From the NCBI GenBank assembly GCA_003217735.2, contig CP031585.1, positions 2,157,501 to 2,221,500 of the forward strand: a DNA stretch of 64,000 nucleotides, in the 5' to 3' direction. Both the position numbers and the translations under genes were made by a program. Of the stretch, positions 34,124-42,674 are shown piece by piece. The first letter of the stretch is position 1, and every line of letters begins with the position of its first letter. This DNA comes from Marinibacterium anthonyi. Its GTDB lineage: Bacteria > Pseudomonadota > Alphaproteobacteria > Rhodobacterales > Rhodobacteraceae. The notes beneath the pieces were generated by a model. The model was not told where the DNA came from. It searched no databases and was given only the letters and a program-made list of their open reading frames with translations.

Positions 34124-35473
34124 TCAGATCGCGGCGCTGAAGCTTTGTTCGGTGGTGGGCCGCGTGTCGCCCAGGCGGGCGGCGAAGATGCGCACCAGGG
34201 GGCGGGCCCAGGGTTCGATGGTCAGCAGCCTGCCGTCGAAGCGCATGGCGTCGGGATAGGCCGCGACCAGCCCGTCGAGCCAGCGCGCCACATCGGGCAC
34301 CGGCGCGTCCAGGTCGCTCAGGCGCACCGCGTGGTAGCACATCAGGTGCTGGATGACCTCGGCGCGGGCGCGATCCTCGGCCGTCAGGCGAATGCCGCGG
34401 TAGGTGGCAGGCCGGCCCTGGGCGATGGCCATCTGGTAGAGCGCGGTGGCGGCCTGGTTCTGGGCATAGCCTTGGGGGAAGCGCGAGATCGCCGAGGCGC
34501 CGAGCCCGATCAGCCAGGGGATCCGGTCGTCGGTATAGCCCTGGAAGTTGCGGCTCAGCCGGCGTTCGACCATGGCGCGGGCCAGCCCGTCGTCGGGGCG
34601 GGCGAAATGGTCGATGCCGACCTGGACATACCCCTGGCCCGCCAGCCGCTTGCGGGCGTGATCGAACAGGTCGTGGCGGTCTTCGGGGCCCGGCAGGGCC
34701 TCGTGCGGGATGACCATCTGGCGTTTCGACATCCAGGGCACATGGGCATAGCCATACAGCGCCAACCGCCCCGGCGCGATGTCCAGCACGCTGTCGAGCG
34801 TGCGGTCGAGGCTGTCCATGGTCTGGTAGGGCAGGCCGTAGAGCAGGTCGAAGTTGAGGTCCTGGACGCCGAGGTCGCGCAGCATGTCGACGGCGGCGCG
34901 GGTTTCGTCGACCGATTGCATCCGGCCGATGGCCTCCTGCACCCTGGGGTCGAAATCCTGCACGCCGAGGCTGGCGCGGTTCAGCCCGTAGCGGACCAGC
35001 AGGTCGAGCCGGTCGCGGTCGATTTCGACGGGATCGATTTCGACCGAAAATTCATCACGCCCCGAAATGCCGAAGGCGTTGTCCAGCGCGCCCAGCAGGC
35101 GGTCCATCAGCCAGGGCGGCAGAATCGTGGGCGTGCCGCCGCCCAGGTGCAACCGGGAGACGCGCAGTTCGCGCGGCAATCGGGCGCGCACGATGGCGAT
35201 CTCTTCCAGCAGCGCATCCACGTAACGTGCGAGGGGGACGTCGGTTTTCGTCCCCTGCGTCCGGCAGGCGCAGAACCAGCACAGCCTGCGGCAGAAGGGG
35301 ATATGCACGTAAAGCGAGATCGCGGCGCCCGGGGGCACCGACGAGAGCCAGGGTTCGACCGTGGCGTCCGAGACGTCCTCGGAAAAGCGATTGGCCGGGG
35401 GATAGCTTGTAAAGCGCGGAACTTTCGCGTTAAATAGGCCATGGCGGCGCAGGCGGGCATGAAGGTCGGTCAT
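34124..35473 (-). CDS. hemN: Oxygen-independent coproporphyrinogen III oxidase
   Basis: This 449-residue radical-SAM enzyme decarboxylates coproporphyrinogen III to protoporphyrinogen IX in haem synthesis without oxygen. The iron-sulfur motif C-x3-C-x2-C is in CRRLCWFC, preceded by YVHIPF and followed by CACRTQG, the HemN-type extension that separates it from HemW. LHLGGGTPT and YGLPYQT match the family. The start is MTDLHARLRR at 35473. A FNR box lies 35 bases upstream, between hemN and the divergent fnrL. It is therefore expected to be induced at low oxygen. Confidence 0.93.
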   Translation of the reverse strand: MTDLHARLRRHGLFNAKVPRFTSYPPANRFSEDVSDATVEPWLSSVPPGAAISLYVHIPFCRRLCWFCACRTQGTKTDVPLARYVDALLEEIAIVRARLPRELRVSRLHLGGGTPTILPPWLMDRLLGALDNAFGISGRDEFSVEIDPVEIDRDRLDLLVRYGLNRASLGVQDFDPRVQEAIGRMQSVDETRAAVDMLRDLGVQDLNFDLLYGLPYQTMDSLDRTLDSVLDIAPGRLALYGYAHVPWMSKRQMVIPHEALPGPEDRHDLFDHARKRLAGQGYVQVGIDHFARPDDGLARAMVERRLSRNFQGYTDDRIPWLIGLGASAISRFPQGYAQNQAATALYQMAIAQGRPATYRGIRLTAEDRARAEVIQHLMCYHAVRLSDLDAPVPDVARWLDGLVAAYPDAMRFDGRLLTIEPWARPLVRIFAARLGDTRPTTEQSFSAAI

Positions 35474-35507
35474 GATCTGAAGGTTACTCCGGAGACGTCG
35501 AACCGCA

Positions 35508-35521
35508 TTGACACAGATCAA
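35508..35521. promoter_or_regulatory. FNR box between hemN and fnrL
   Basis: TTGACACAGATCAA matches TTGAT-N4-ATCAA with one mismatch. It lies 18 bases before the fnrL ATG and 35 bases before hemN. It could therefore repress fnrL and activate or repress hemN. Confidence 0.85.
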
Positions 35522-35538
35522 CCTGGCCCGACCGTCAC

Positions 35539-36279
35539 ATGGCAATTGCCTCAGCCCTTCTTTCTGAATGTACCGAATGTCCGATCCGCCACAGGGCCGT
35601 CTGTGCGCGGTGCGAGCCCGACGAGCTGGACGCCCTGAGCCGGATCAAGTTCTACAGGACCTACGCGGCCGGACAGACCATCGCGATCCGGGGCGAACCG
35701 CTTGAAACCGTGGCCTCGATCGTGCGCGGCACCGCCACGCTGACCCGGTCCATCGAGGACGGGCGCACGCAGCTGGTCGGCCTGCTGTTGCCATCCGATT
35801 TCATCGGCCGGCCCGGCCGGCGCGAGGCGCAGTACGACGTGACCGCGGTGACCGAGCTGACGCTGTGCTGTTTCCACCGCCGGCCCTTCGAAGAGCTGCT
35901 GGAAGAGATGCCGCATGTGCGCGAACGCCTTCTGGAAATGGCGCTGGACGAACTGGACGCGGCGCGCGACTGGATGCTGCTGCTGGGCCGCAAGACCGCG
36001 CGCGAACGCATCGCCAGCCTGCTGGCCCTGATCGTCAAGCGGTCGATCCGCCCCGATGGCGGGATCATGGGCGACAAGGGGCGGGTCGAACTGCCGATCA
36101 CGCGCGAGACCATGGCGAATTACCTGGGCCTGACCATCGAGACGGTCAGCCGCCAGCTGACCCGCCTGCGCAAGGACGGGATCATCCAGCTGGACGGCAA
36201 GCGCACCATCCTGATCCCCGATTTCGGCGCCCTGCTGGCGGAGACCGGCGATGACGACGACGGCGGCATGATCTTCTGA
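35539..36279 (+). CDS. fnrL: Fnr-type oxygen-sensing regulator FnrL
   Basis: This 246-residue Crp/Fnr regulator has an N-terminal cysteine cluster (CTECPIRHRAVCARC; Cys11, 14, 22, 25) and a further cysteine pair in LTLCCFH near residue 112. Together these are expected to hold a [4Fe-4S] cluster that is lost in oxygen. The C-terminal recognition helix reads ETVSRQLTRLRKDGI; the E..SR residues recognise TTGAT half-sites. It probably activates hemN and ccoNOQP and the ccoGHIS genes, all of which carry matching boxes. Confidence 0.94.
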   Translation: MAIASALLSECTECPIRHRAVCARCEPDELDALSRIKFYRTYAAGQTIAIRGEPLETVASIVRGTATLTRSIEDGRTQLVGLLLPSDFIGRPGRREAQYDVTAVTELTLCCFHRRPFEELLEEMPHVRERLLEMALDELDAARDWMLLLGRKTARERIASLLALIVKRSIRPDGGIMGDKGRVELPITRETMANYLGLTIETVSRQLTRLRKDGIIQLDGKRTILIPDFGALLAETGDDDDGGMIF

Positions 36280-36280
36280 G

Positions 36281-36324
36281 ATCGTACGTGGCCCGTACGT
36301 GGATCGTACGAGGATCGTGTGCAA
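36281..36324. repeat. 11-base tandem repeat A (four units)
   Basis: Units ATCGTACGTGG, CCCGTACGTGG, ATCGTACGAGG and ATCGTGTGCAA follow one another immediately after the fnrL stop codon. CGTACG is itself a palindrome, so each unit is also a potential protein-binding half-site spaced by about one helical turn. Confidence 0.8.
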
Positions 36325-36507
36325 ATCACGGCGGATCACGAAGTTTTCACCAGGTAGCAGGGCGGTTTGGCCGGTCGGGCCGGCGGTGCAAGAGGTGCCA
36401 GGCCGGTCGGTGACATGCGCAAGCCGCCTGCGCGGTCCTGCCGCAGACACGATCCATCCTATCCTTATCCGGGAATCGCTTCGGGCAAGGGCAACCTTGG
36501 CCTGACG

Positions 36508-36562
36508 CCCAATGTCGGCCCAATGTCGGCCCGGTGTCGGCCCGGTGTTGGCCCGCTGGCGG
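36508..36562. repeat. 11-base tandem repeat B (five units)
   Basis: Units CCCAATGTCGG (twice), CCCGGTGTCGG, CCCGGTGTTGG and CCCGCTGGCGG run head to tail. The period equals that of repeat A but the sequence is unrelated. No start codon context is present. Confidence 0.85.
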
Positions 36563-36781
36563 CCCGAATGCGCGGCGATGCCCGGCCTGAATTCCTGAAC
36601 TTGTTAATATTTTTCTGGGTTTAGGCGGCACGAGGCGGCTGTTCCCGTCGCTGAACCGTCCCTGCGGGCACAGCGAAGACCCGGTAGGGCCCATCCTGCG
36701 ACCCCCTGGTGCGGCGAGCGCAATTCTTTCCGAAATCCGTGCCGGTCTTGGGACTTGCCTGTTACACTCGATAGGTACGGC

Positions 36782-36795
36782 TTGATGTAAATCAA
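36782..36795 (+). promoter_or_regulatory. FNR box upstream of ccoN
   Basis: TTGATGTAAATCAA is a perfect match to TTGAT-N4-ATCAA. Its centre would place the transcription start near 36830 for a class II promoter, about 50 bases before the ccoN start. Confidence 0.92.
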
Positions 36796-36882
36796 GGTTT
36801 GTCGGGGCCGGACGCTGCAAGACGGCGTGGCGAACTCGTGCACGGGAATGTGATCCGTGCGCCCAAAGCTATGGGAAACGCT

Positions 36883-38487
36883 ATGTGGGACGTATTGAAA
36901 ATCGTGTTGCCGGGGCTTGTCGCCCTGTTGGCGGCAATGGCCGCCAACTGGGGCCTTGACCTGGCCTACCAGGTGCACGCGCTGCTGATCATGCTGATCG
37001 CGGGCGGGGTGTGCCTGTATCAGATCCGCAATACCGGTGAGCCAGGCATCGACGCCGTCGCGGCGCCGGAGGGCTACATGGATGACGTCGTCCGCGCCGG
37101 GGTCATCGCGACAACCTTCTGGGGGGTCGTGGGCTTTCTTGCGGGGGTCTTCATTGCCAGCCAGCTTGCCTTTCCCGCGCTGAATTTCGAGTGGGGCCAG
37201 CCCTTTACCAACTTCGGACGCCTGCGCCCGCTGCATACCAGCGCGGTGATCTTCGCCTTTGGCGGCAACGCGCTGATCATGTCGTCCTTCTATATCGTCC
37301 AGCGGACGTCGGGCGCGCGGCTTTGGGGCGGCAACCTGGCGTGGTTCGTGTTCTGGGGCTACCAGCTGTTCATCGTGCTGGCCGCCACCGGCTACCTGCT
37401 GGGGTCGACCCAGTCCAAGGAATACGCCGAACCCGAATGGTACGTCGACATCTGGCTGACCATCGTCTGGGTCGCCTTCCTGGCGGTGTTCCTGGGCACG
37501 ATCGTGAAGCGCAAGGAAAAGCACATCTACGTGGCCAACTGGTTCCTGCTGAGCTTCATCATCACCGTCGCGATGCTGCATATCGTCAACAACCTGTCGA
37601 TCCCGGTGTCGATCTTCGGGTCGAAATCCGTGCAGGTGTTTTCGGGCGTGCAGGATGCGATGACGCAGTGGTGGTACGGCCACAACGCCGTGGGGTTCTT
37701 CCTGACCGCCGGCTTCCTGGGGATGATGTACTATTTCGTGCCGAAACAGGCGGAACGGCCGGTCTATTCCTACAAGCTGTCGATCATCCACTTCTGGGCG
37801 CTGATCTTCCTTTATATCTGGGCCGGTCCGCACCACCTGCATTACACCGCGCTGCCCGACTGGGCCTCGACGCTGGGCATGGTGTTTTCGATCATGCTGT
37901 GGATGCCGTCCTGGGGGGGCATGATCAACGGGCTGATGACGCTGCAGGGCGCCTGGGACAAGCTGCGCACCGATCCGATCATGCGGATGCTGGTGATTTC
38001 GCTGGCCTTCTACGGCATGTCCACGTTCGAAGGGCCGATGATGTCGATCCGCGCGGTCAACAGCCTGAGCCACTACACCGACTGGACCATCGGTCACGTG
38101 CATTCCGGCGCGCTTGGCTGGAACGGGATGATCACCTTCGGTGCGCTCTACTTCCTGACGCCGCGCCTGTGGGGCCGCCGGGAGATGTATTCGATGTCGG
38201 CGATCAACTGGCACTTCTGGCTCGCCACCATCGGCATCGTTCTTTACGCGGCGTCGATGTGGGTCACCGGCATCATGGAAGGCCTGATGTGGCGTGAAGT
38301 CGATGCCCAGGGCTTCCTGGTCAATTCCTTCGCCGACACCGTCGCCGCCAAGTTCCCGATGTACGTGGTGCGTGCGCTGGGGGGGCTGATGTACCTGTCG
38401 GGCGCGCTGATCATGGCCTGGAACATCTGGATGACCATCATCGGCAAGGCGCCGTCCAAGGTCGCGGCCGCGACGCCGGCCGAGTGA
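36883..38487 (+). CDS. ccoN: Cytochrome cbb3 oxidase subunit I
   Basis: This 534-residue catalytic subunit of the high-affinity terminal oxidase binds haem b and the haem b3-CuB site. Conserved histidine segments are visible: [35 protein letters not shown] (CuB) and [12 protein letters not shown] (haem ligands). About twelve transmembrane helices are predicted. The start is MWDVLKIV at 36883, matching Rhodobacter CcoN N-termini; an ATG at 36871 is the alternative. It is expressed from a FNR-controlled promoter and is the first gene of ccoNOQP. Confidence 0.97.
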   Translation: MWDVLKIVLPGLVALLAAMAANWGLDLAYQVHALLIMLIAGGVCLYQIRNTGEPGIDAVAAPEGYMDDVVRAGVIATTFWGVVGFLAGVFIASQLAFPALNFEWGQPFTNFGRLRPLHTSAVIFAFGGNALIMSSFYIVQRTSGARLWGGNLAWFVFWGYQLFIVLAATGYLLGSTQSKEYAEPEWYVDIWLTIVWVAFLAVFLGTIVKRKEKHIYVANWFLLSFIITVAMLHIVNNLSIPVSIFGSKSVQVFSGVQDAMTQWWYGHNAVGFFLTAGFLGMMYYFVPKQAERPVYSYKLSIIHFWALIFLYIWAGPHHLHYTALPDWASTLGMVFSIMLWMPSWGGMINGLMTLQGAWDKLRTDPIMRMLVISLAFYGMSTFEGPMMSIRAVNSLSHYTDWTIGHVHSGALGWNGMITFGALYFLTPRLWGRREMYSMSAINWHFWLATIGIVLYAASMWVTGIMEGLMWREVDAQGFLVNSFADTVAAKFPMYVVRALGGLMYLSGALIMAWNIWMTIIGKAPSKVAAATPAE

Positions 38488-38498
38488 GGACAAGTAAA

Positions 38499-39266
38499 AT
38501 GGCTGATACCGAAAACACGCAAGCGACAGAGGCCCCGAAGAAAGGGTTCCTGAACAAGCACGCCATCCTGGAACGCAGCCCCACGCTGCTGTTCATCTTC
38601 TCCTTCCTCGTGGTCACCGTCGGTGGCATCGTCGAGATCGCGCCGCTGTTCTGGCTGGAAAACACGATCGAGGAAGTCGAAGGGGTGCGGCCCTATTCGC
38701 CCTTGGAGCTGAAGGGCCGGGACATCTATGTGCGCGAAGGCTGCTATGTCTGCCACAGCCAGATGATCCGCCCCATGCGGGACGAGGTCGAACGCTATGG
38801 CCACTATTCGCTGGCGGCTGAATCGATGTACGACCACCCGTTCCAGTGGGGATCCAAGCGCACCGGGCCCGACCTGGCGCGCGTGGGGGGGCGGTATTCG
38901 GATGCCTGGCATGTGGATCACCTGGTGAACCCGCAATCCGTGGTGCCCGAAAGCATCATGCCCAAGTATGAATTCCTGCTGGAGACGCCGCTGGACTACG
39001 CCCATGTCGAGGATCTGATGAAGACCCACCGCATGGTCGGCGTGCCCTATACCGACGAGATGATCGAGACCGCCATGTCCGACCTGGTCGCCCAGTCCGA
39101 TCCGGACCGCGACTATGACGCCATGCTCGAACGCTACCCGGGGGCCGCCGTGGCGAATTTCGACAGCCAGCCGGGGGTTTCCGAGATGGACGCGCTGATC
39201 GCCTATCTTCAGGTGCTGGGCACGATGGTCGATTTCTCGACCTTCACCGCAGACGCAAGCCGGTAA
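38499..39266 (+). CDS. ccoO: Cytochrome cbb3 oxidase subunit II (monohaem cytochrome c)
   Basis: This 255-residue membrane-anchored cytochrome c has one transmembrane helix near residues 30-50 ([18 protein letters not shown]) and one haem-binding CYVCH in [15 protein letters not shown]. Methionine ligation is likely through the ESIMPKYEF region. The start is the ATG at 38499, after a GAGGA ribosome-binding site that overlaps the ccoN stop region. Confidence 0.97.
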   Translation: MADTENTQATEAPKKGFLNKHAILERSPTLLFIFSFLVVTVGGIVEIAPLFWLENTIEEVEGVRPYSPLELKGRDIYVREGCYVCHSQMIRPMRDEVERYGHYSLAAESMYDHPFQWGSKRTGPDLARVGGRYSDAWHVDHLVNPQSVVPESIMPKYEFLLETPLDYAHVEDLMKTHRMVGVPYTDEMIETAMSDLVAQSDPDRDYDAMLERYPGAAVANFDSQPGVSEMDALIAYLQVLGTMVDFSTFTADASR

Positions 39267-39277
39267 GGGAGGACGCT

Positions 39278-39490
39278 ATGGACACCTATTCCGCCTTCCG
39301 CCACTTCGCGGACAGCTGGGGCCTTCTGGCGATGTTCCTGTTCTTCGTTGGCATGGTCCTTTGGGTCTTTCGCCCCGGCGCCAGCACGTCCCAACGCGAC
39401 ACCGCCAGCATCGTCCTGCGCGACGACAAGCCGGGGCACCGCGAAAGTGATGCCGACCCCGACGATCTCAAGAAAACGGAGACAGCGTGA
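39278..39490 (+). CDS. ccoQ: Cytochrome cbb3 oxidase subunit IV
   Basis: This 70-residue protein has one transmembrane helix (GLLAMFLFFVGMVLWVF) followed by a charged cytoplasmic tail. CcoQ stabilises the oxidase and, in Rhodobacter, is linked to redox signalling. Its stop overlaps the ccoP start (TGATG). Confidence 0.93.
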   Translation: MDTYSAFRHFADSWGLLAMFLFFVGMVLWVFRPGASTSQRDTASIVLRDDKPGHRESDADPDDLKKTETA

Positions 39491-40374
39491 TGGCTGACAA
39501 CGTGCAAAAGGACCCGGCAACGGGCGTCGACACGACCGGCCACGAATGGGACGGCATCAAGGAGCTGAACAACCCGTTGCCGCGCTGGTGGCTGTGGCTG
39601 TTCTATGCCTGCATCGCCTATGCGCTGGTCTACACGATCCTGATGCCGGCCTGGCCGATGGTGCACCGGGCGACCGGCGGGCTTCTGGGTTTTTCCACCC
39701 GGGGCCAGGTCGCCGAACAGATTGCGGCCATGAACGAGAAGAACGCCGAGATCACCGCGCAGCTTGCGGCGGCGGACCTGAACACGCTGGATCCGTCCAG
39801 CCCGGTCTATCACTTCGGCATGGCCGGCGGCGCCGCCATCTTCCGCGCCAATTGTTCGCAATGCCACGGGGCAGGGGCGGCCGGTGCGGTGGGCTATCCC
39901 AACCTGCTGGACGACGACTGGTTGTGGGGCGGTGACCTGGAATCGATCGCCTACACGGTCACCCACGGCATCCGCAACGACGCCGACGGCGATGCGCGCT
40001 ATTCGCAGATGCCGGCCTTTGGCGAGATGCTGGAAAAACAGGAGATCGCCGACGTGGTCGAATACGTCCTGTCCCTGTCGGGCCAGGATCACGATGCGGC
40101 CATGGCCGAACAGGGCGCCGTCGTCTTCGAGGACAATTGTTCGGTCTGCCATGGCGCGGACGGCACCGGCGACCGCGAACAGGGCGCGCCGAACCTGACC
40201 GACGCGATCTGGCTGTATGGCGGCGACCGCGACACGTTGCTGCACACCGTCACCTTCGCCCGCTTTGGCGTGATGCCCAACTGGGGCGCGCGCCTGAGCG
40301 AGGCCGAAATCAAGGCCGTCGCGCTGTACGTGCACGGTCTTGGCGGGGGCGAAGCGGCGCCTGAGGAGGAATAA
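39490..40374 (+). CDS. ccoP: Cytochrome cbb3 oxidase subunit III (dihaem cytochrome c)
   Basis: This 294-residue subunit has an N-terminal membrane helix (WLWLFYACIAYALVYTI) and two cytochrome c domains with haem motifs CSQCH and CSVCH. It receives electrons from cytochrome c and passes them to CcoO and CcoN. The family N-terminal motif DGIKELNNPLPRWW is present. The start is the ATG at 39490, with a GTG three bases earlier. A strong terminator follows about 110 bases after the stop. Confidence 0.97.
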   Translation: MADNVQKDPATGVDTTGHEWDGIKELNNPLPRWWLWLFYACIAYALVYTILMPAWPMVHRATGGLLGFSTRGQVAEQIAAMNEKNAEITAQLAAADLNTLDPSSPVYHFGMAGGAAIFRANCSQCHGAGAAGAVGYPNLLDDDWLWGGDLESIAYTVTHGIRNDADGDARYSQMPAFGEMLEKQEIADVVEYVLSLSGQDHDAAMAEQGAVVFEDNCSVCHGADGTGDREQGAPNLTDAIWLYGGDRDTLLHTVTFARFGVMPNWGARLSEAEIKAVALYVHGLGGGEAAPEEE

Positions 40375-40487
40375 GGCCCGCATCTGCCGGGACCGGCAAG
40401 GGCGGCGAGGATCCGCGTGGAGGCCTGCCACAGGCTGTCCCCGGTCCCCTGCTTCAAGGTCTCGGCAGACGCCTTCGGTTACCCCGG

Positions 40488-40514
40488 AAAAGCGCCGGTT
40501 CCGCCGGCGCTTTT
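40488..40514 (+). terminator. Rho-independent terminator of ccoNOQP
   Basis: AAAAGCGCCGG and CCGGCGCTTTT form a perfect 11-base stem with loop TTCCG, ending in a T-run within the stem and just past it. Confidence 0.88.
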
Positions 40515-40705
40515 GCTGTTTCGCGGGCTTCGGACAGGGCCGACCCGGGGGGCGGACACCTGCCGGGGTTCGGCGCAGATCACATCGCCGTGAGGTCAGG
40601 GAACCAATCGCCGCCGTCCGTGTCGCGCATTGTCGCACGCCCTTTTGGGAAAGGCGGCAAGGGCCTAGACTGGCGCACGAACCTCGCCGGCGGAACACAT
40701 TCCGA

Positions 40706-40719
40706 TTGACCCATGTCAA
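40706..40719 (+). promoter_or_regulatory. FNR-type box upstream of ccoG
   Basis: TTGACCCATGTCAA is a perfect palindrome of TTGAC arms and resembles the FNR consensus with both half-sites ending in C/G. It lies 61 bases before the ccoG start. A related Crp/Fnr protein such as an NnrR-type regulator could also use it. Confidence 0.8.
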
Positions 40720-40779
40720 GGCTCCGTGCGCCGGGCGCCAGTATCCCCTGGCAACACTCGAGACAAGGCCGCCAGTTCC

Positions 40780-42207
40780 ATGAGCAACACAGCCCCCGAA
40801 AGCCTTTACGCCGCGCGCGAGCCGATCTTTCCCCGCCGCGTGTCGGGCAAGTTCCGCAATCTCAAGTGGTGGATCATGGGGATCACCCTGGGCATCTACT
40901 ACCTGATGCCCTGGATCCGCTGGGACCGCGGCCCGAATCTGCCCGACCAGGCCGTCCTGATCGACCTGGCGGGCCGGCGCTTCTACTTTTTCTGGATCGA
41001 GATCTGGCCCCACGAATTCTACTTTGTCGCCGGACTGCTGATCATGGCCGGGCTTGGCCTGTTCCTGTTCACCTCGGCGCTGGGGCGGGTCTGGTGCGGC
41101 TATACCTGCCCGCAGACCGTCTGGACCGACCTGTTCATGCTGGTCGAACGGTGGATCGAAGGCGACCGCAACGCGCGGGTGCGGCTGTGGCGGTCGGACT
41201 GGACGGCCAAGAAGCTGCGGCTGAGGATCACCAAGTTCGTGGTCTGGTTCCTGATCGCGCTGGCCACCGGGGGCGCCTGGGTCTTCTATTTCGCAGACGC
41301 GCCGACGCTGGCGATGCAGCTGTTCACCGTGTCGGCGCCGGCCGCGGCCTGGACGACGATCCTGGTGCTGACCTTCACCACCTTCGTGCTGGGCGGGTTC
41401 ATGCGCGAACAGGTCTGCATCTACATGTGCCCCTGGCCGCGAATCCAGGCCGCGATGATGGACCCCGACACGCTGACCGTGGCCTACCGCGACTGGCGGG
41501 GCGAACCGCGCGGCAAGCACCGCAAGTCGGAAGACGCCGACAAGCTGGGGGATTGCATCGACTGCATGGCCTGCGTCAACGTCTGCCCAATGGGCATCGA
41601 CATCCGCGACGGCCAGCAGATGGAATGCATCACCTGTGCGCTGTGCATCGACGCCTGCGACGACATCATGGCCAAGGTCGGCAAGGAACGCGGCCTGATC
41701 GACTACCTGGCGCTGTCGGACCAGCCGCGCGAGGAGGCGGGCGAAAAGCCGCGCCCGGTCTGGCAGCACATCTTCCGCACCCGCACGATCATCTACACCG
41801 CGCTGTGGTCGCTGGTGGGCGTGGGGCTGGTCTGGGCGCTGTTCGTGCGGTCGGACTTTGACGTCAACGTCACGCCGATCCGCAACCCGACCTATGTCAC
41901 CATGTCCGACGGGTCGATCCGCAATGCCTACGACATGCGCATCCTGAACAAGTACGGCGATGACCGGCCCTTCCGCATCCAGGTCGAAGGCGATCCGGCG
42001 GTTCGGGTCTCGCTTGAGGGCACGGTTTATGAGAACGTGATGGTGCCCGCGAACGAGACCATGTCCCAGCGGGTCTACGTGATCGCGCCGCGCGACGCGG
42101 ATCCGTCCAGGGCCGACCGGACCGACATCCGTTTCTGGATCGAGGACCTGGTGTCGGGCGAACGGGTCCACCACGACACGATCTTCAACGGAAGAGGCGA
42201 CGAATGA
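40780..42207 (+). CDS. ccoG: Cytochrome c oxidase accessory protein CcoG (FixG/RdxA)
   Basis: This 475-residue membrane ferredoxin-like protein has about five transmembrane helices, with VWCGYTCPQTVW early on, two 4Fe-4S sites (CIDCMACVNVCPMGID and CITCALCIDACDD) and a C-terminal immunoglobulin-like domain. CcoG is a cupric reductase that provides Cu(I) for cbb3 oxidase assembly. The start is MSNTAPESLY at 40780. The stop overlaps ccoH by four bases. Confidence 0.95.
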   Translation: MSNTAPESLYAAREPIFPRRVSGKFRNLKWWIMGITLGIYYLMPWIRWDRGPNLPDQAVLIDLAGRRFYFFWIEIWPHEFYFVAGLLIMAGLGLFLFTSALGRVWCGYTCPQTVWTDLFMLVERWIEGDRNARVRLWRSDWTAKKLRLRITKFVVWFLIALATGGAWVFYFADAPTLAMQLFTVSAPAAAWTTILVLTFTTFVLGGFMREQVCIYMCPWPRIQAAMMDPDTLTVAYRDWRGEPRGKHRKSEDADKLGDCIDCMACVNVCPMGIDIRDGQQMECITCALCIDACDDIMAKVGKERGLIDYLALSDQPREEAGEKPRPVWQHIFRTRTIIYTALWSLVGVGLVWALFVRSDFDVNVTPIRNPTYVTMSDGSIRNAYDMRILNKYGDDRPFRIQVEGDPAVRVSLEGTVYENVMVPANETMSQRVYVIAPRDADPSRADRTDIRFWIEDLVSGERVHHDTIFNGRGDE

Positions 42208-42674
42208 GCCAGTTCATCCTTACCGGCCGCCACGTGGCGATGATCTTCGGGGCATCGTTCACGGTGATCATCGGCGTCAACATCGCGCTGGCGGTCAACG
42301 CGGTGCGGACGTTTCCGGGGCTCGAGACCAGGAATTCCTATGTGGCGAGCCAAAGCTTCGATGCTGACCGCGCCGCGCAGGAAGCGCTTGGCTGGCAGAC
42401 CTCGGCGCATTTCGAAGGCGACTACCTGGTGGTGCGCTTTGACACCGCCGACGGGCCGGTCGAACCGATGATCACCAGCGCGACGCTGGGCCGGGCGACC
42501 GAACGCAAGGACGACCGCGACCTGATCTTTGCCTATGACGGGCAGGCCTTTGTCGCCCATGTGCCCGACCTGGGCGTGGGCAAGTGGGACCTGCGGCTGG
42601 AAGCAATGGCCGAGGACGGCACCCGGTTCCGCCGCCGCTTCGACATGCACCACACACCCGCGAGCGGATCGTGA
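42204..42674 (+). CDS. ccoH: cbb3 oxidase assembly protein CcoH (FixH)
   Basis: This 156-residue protein has one N-terminal transmembrane helix (AMIFGASFTVIIGVNIALAV) and a periplasmic FixH domain containing ARTFPGLE-like sequence (RTFPGLETRNSYVASQ) and GDYLVVRFDTADGP. It acts with CcoI in copper delivery and oxidase assembly. It is coupled to ccoI by a GTGA overlap. Confidence 0.93.
   Translation: MSQFILTGRHVAMIFGASFTVIIGVNIALAVNAVRTFPGLETRNSYVASQSFDADRAAQEALGWQTSAHFEGDYLVVRFDTADGPVEPMITSATLGRATERKDDRDLIFAYDGQAFVAHVPDLGVGKWDLRLEAMAEDGTRFRRRFDMHHTPASGS

Larger units (their letters stand above)
36280..36882. other. fnrL-ccoN spacer with two 11-base tandem repeats and a FNR box
   Basis: This 603-base region has no supported gene. 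It holds a CGTACG repeat right after fnrL, a second unrelated 11-base repeat at 36508-36562, and a perfect FNR box at 36782. Such a long spacer is unusual for this compact locus. Confidence 0.7.
40375..40779. other. ccoP-ccoG spacer: terminator and FNR-type box
   Basis: The 405 bases contain no supported gene. They hold the terminator at 40488-40514 and a FNR-type box at 40706-40719, so ccoGHIS is a separate transcription unit from ccoNOQP. Confidence 0.75.

Noticed and set aside
36281-36562. CRISPR array or replication iterons
   Set aside because: The repeats are contiguous 11-mers without spacers, and there are no cas or replication genes nearby.
36799-36882. Longer ccoN N-terminus
   Set aside because: It would place the start directly against the FNR box and adds sequence absent from CcoN proteins.
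36604-38493. 629-codon open frame on the minus strand
   Set aside because: It is antisense to ccoN.
39286-42174. 962-codon open frame on the minus strand
   Set aside because: It is antisense to ccoQ, ccoP and ccoG, which are certain genes. It has no recognisable domain and a shadow-like composition.
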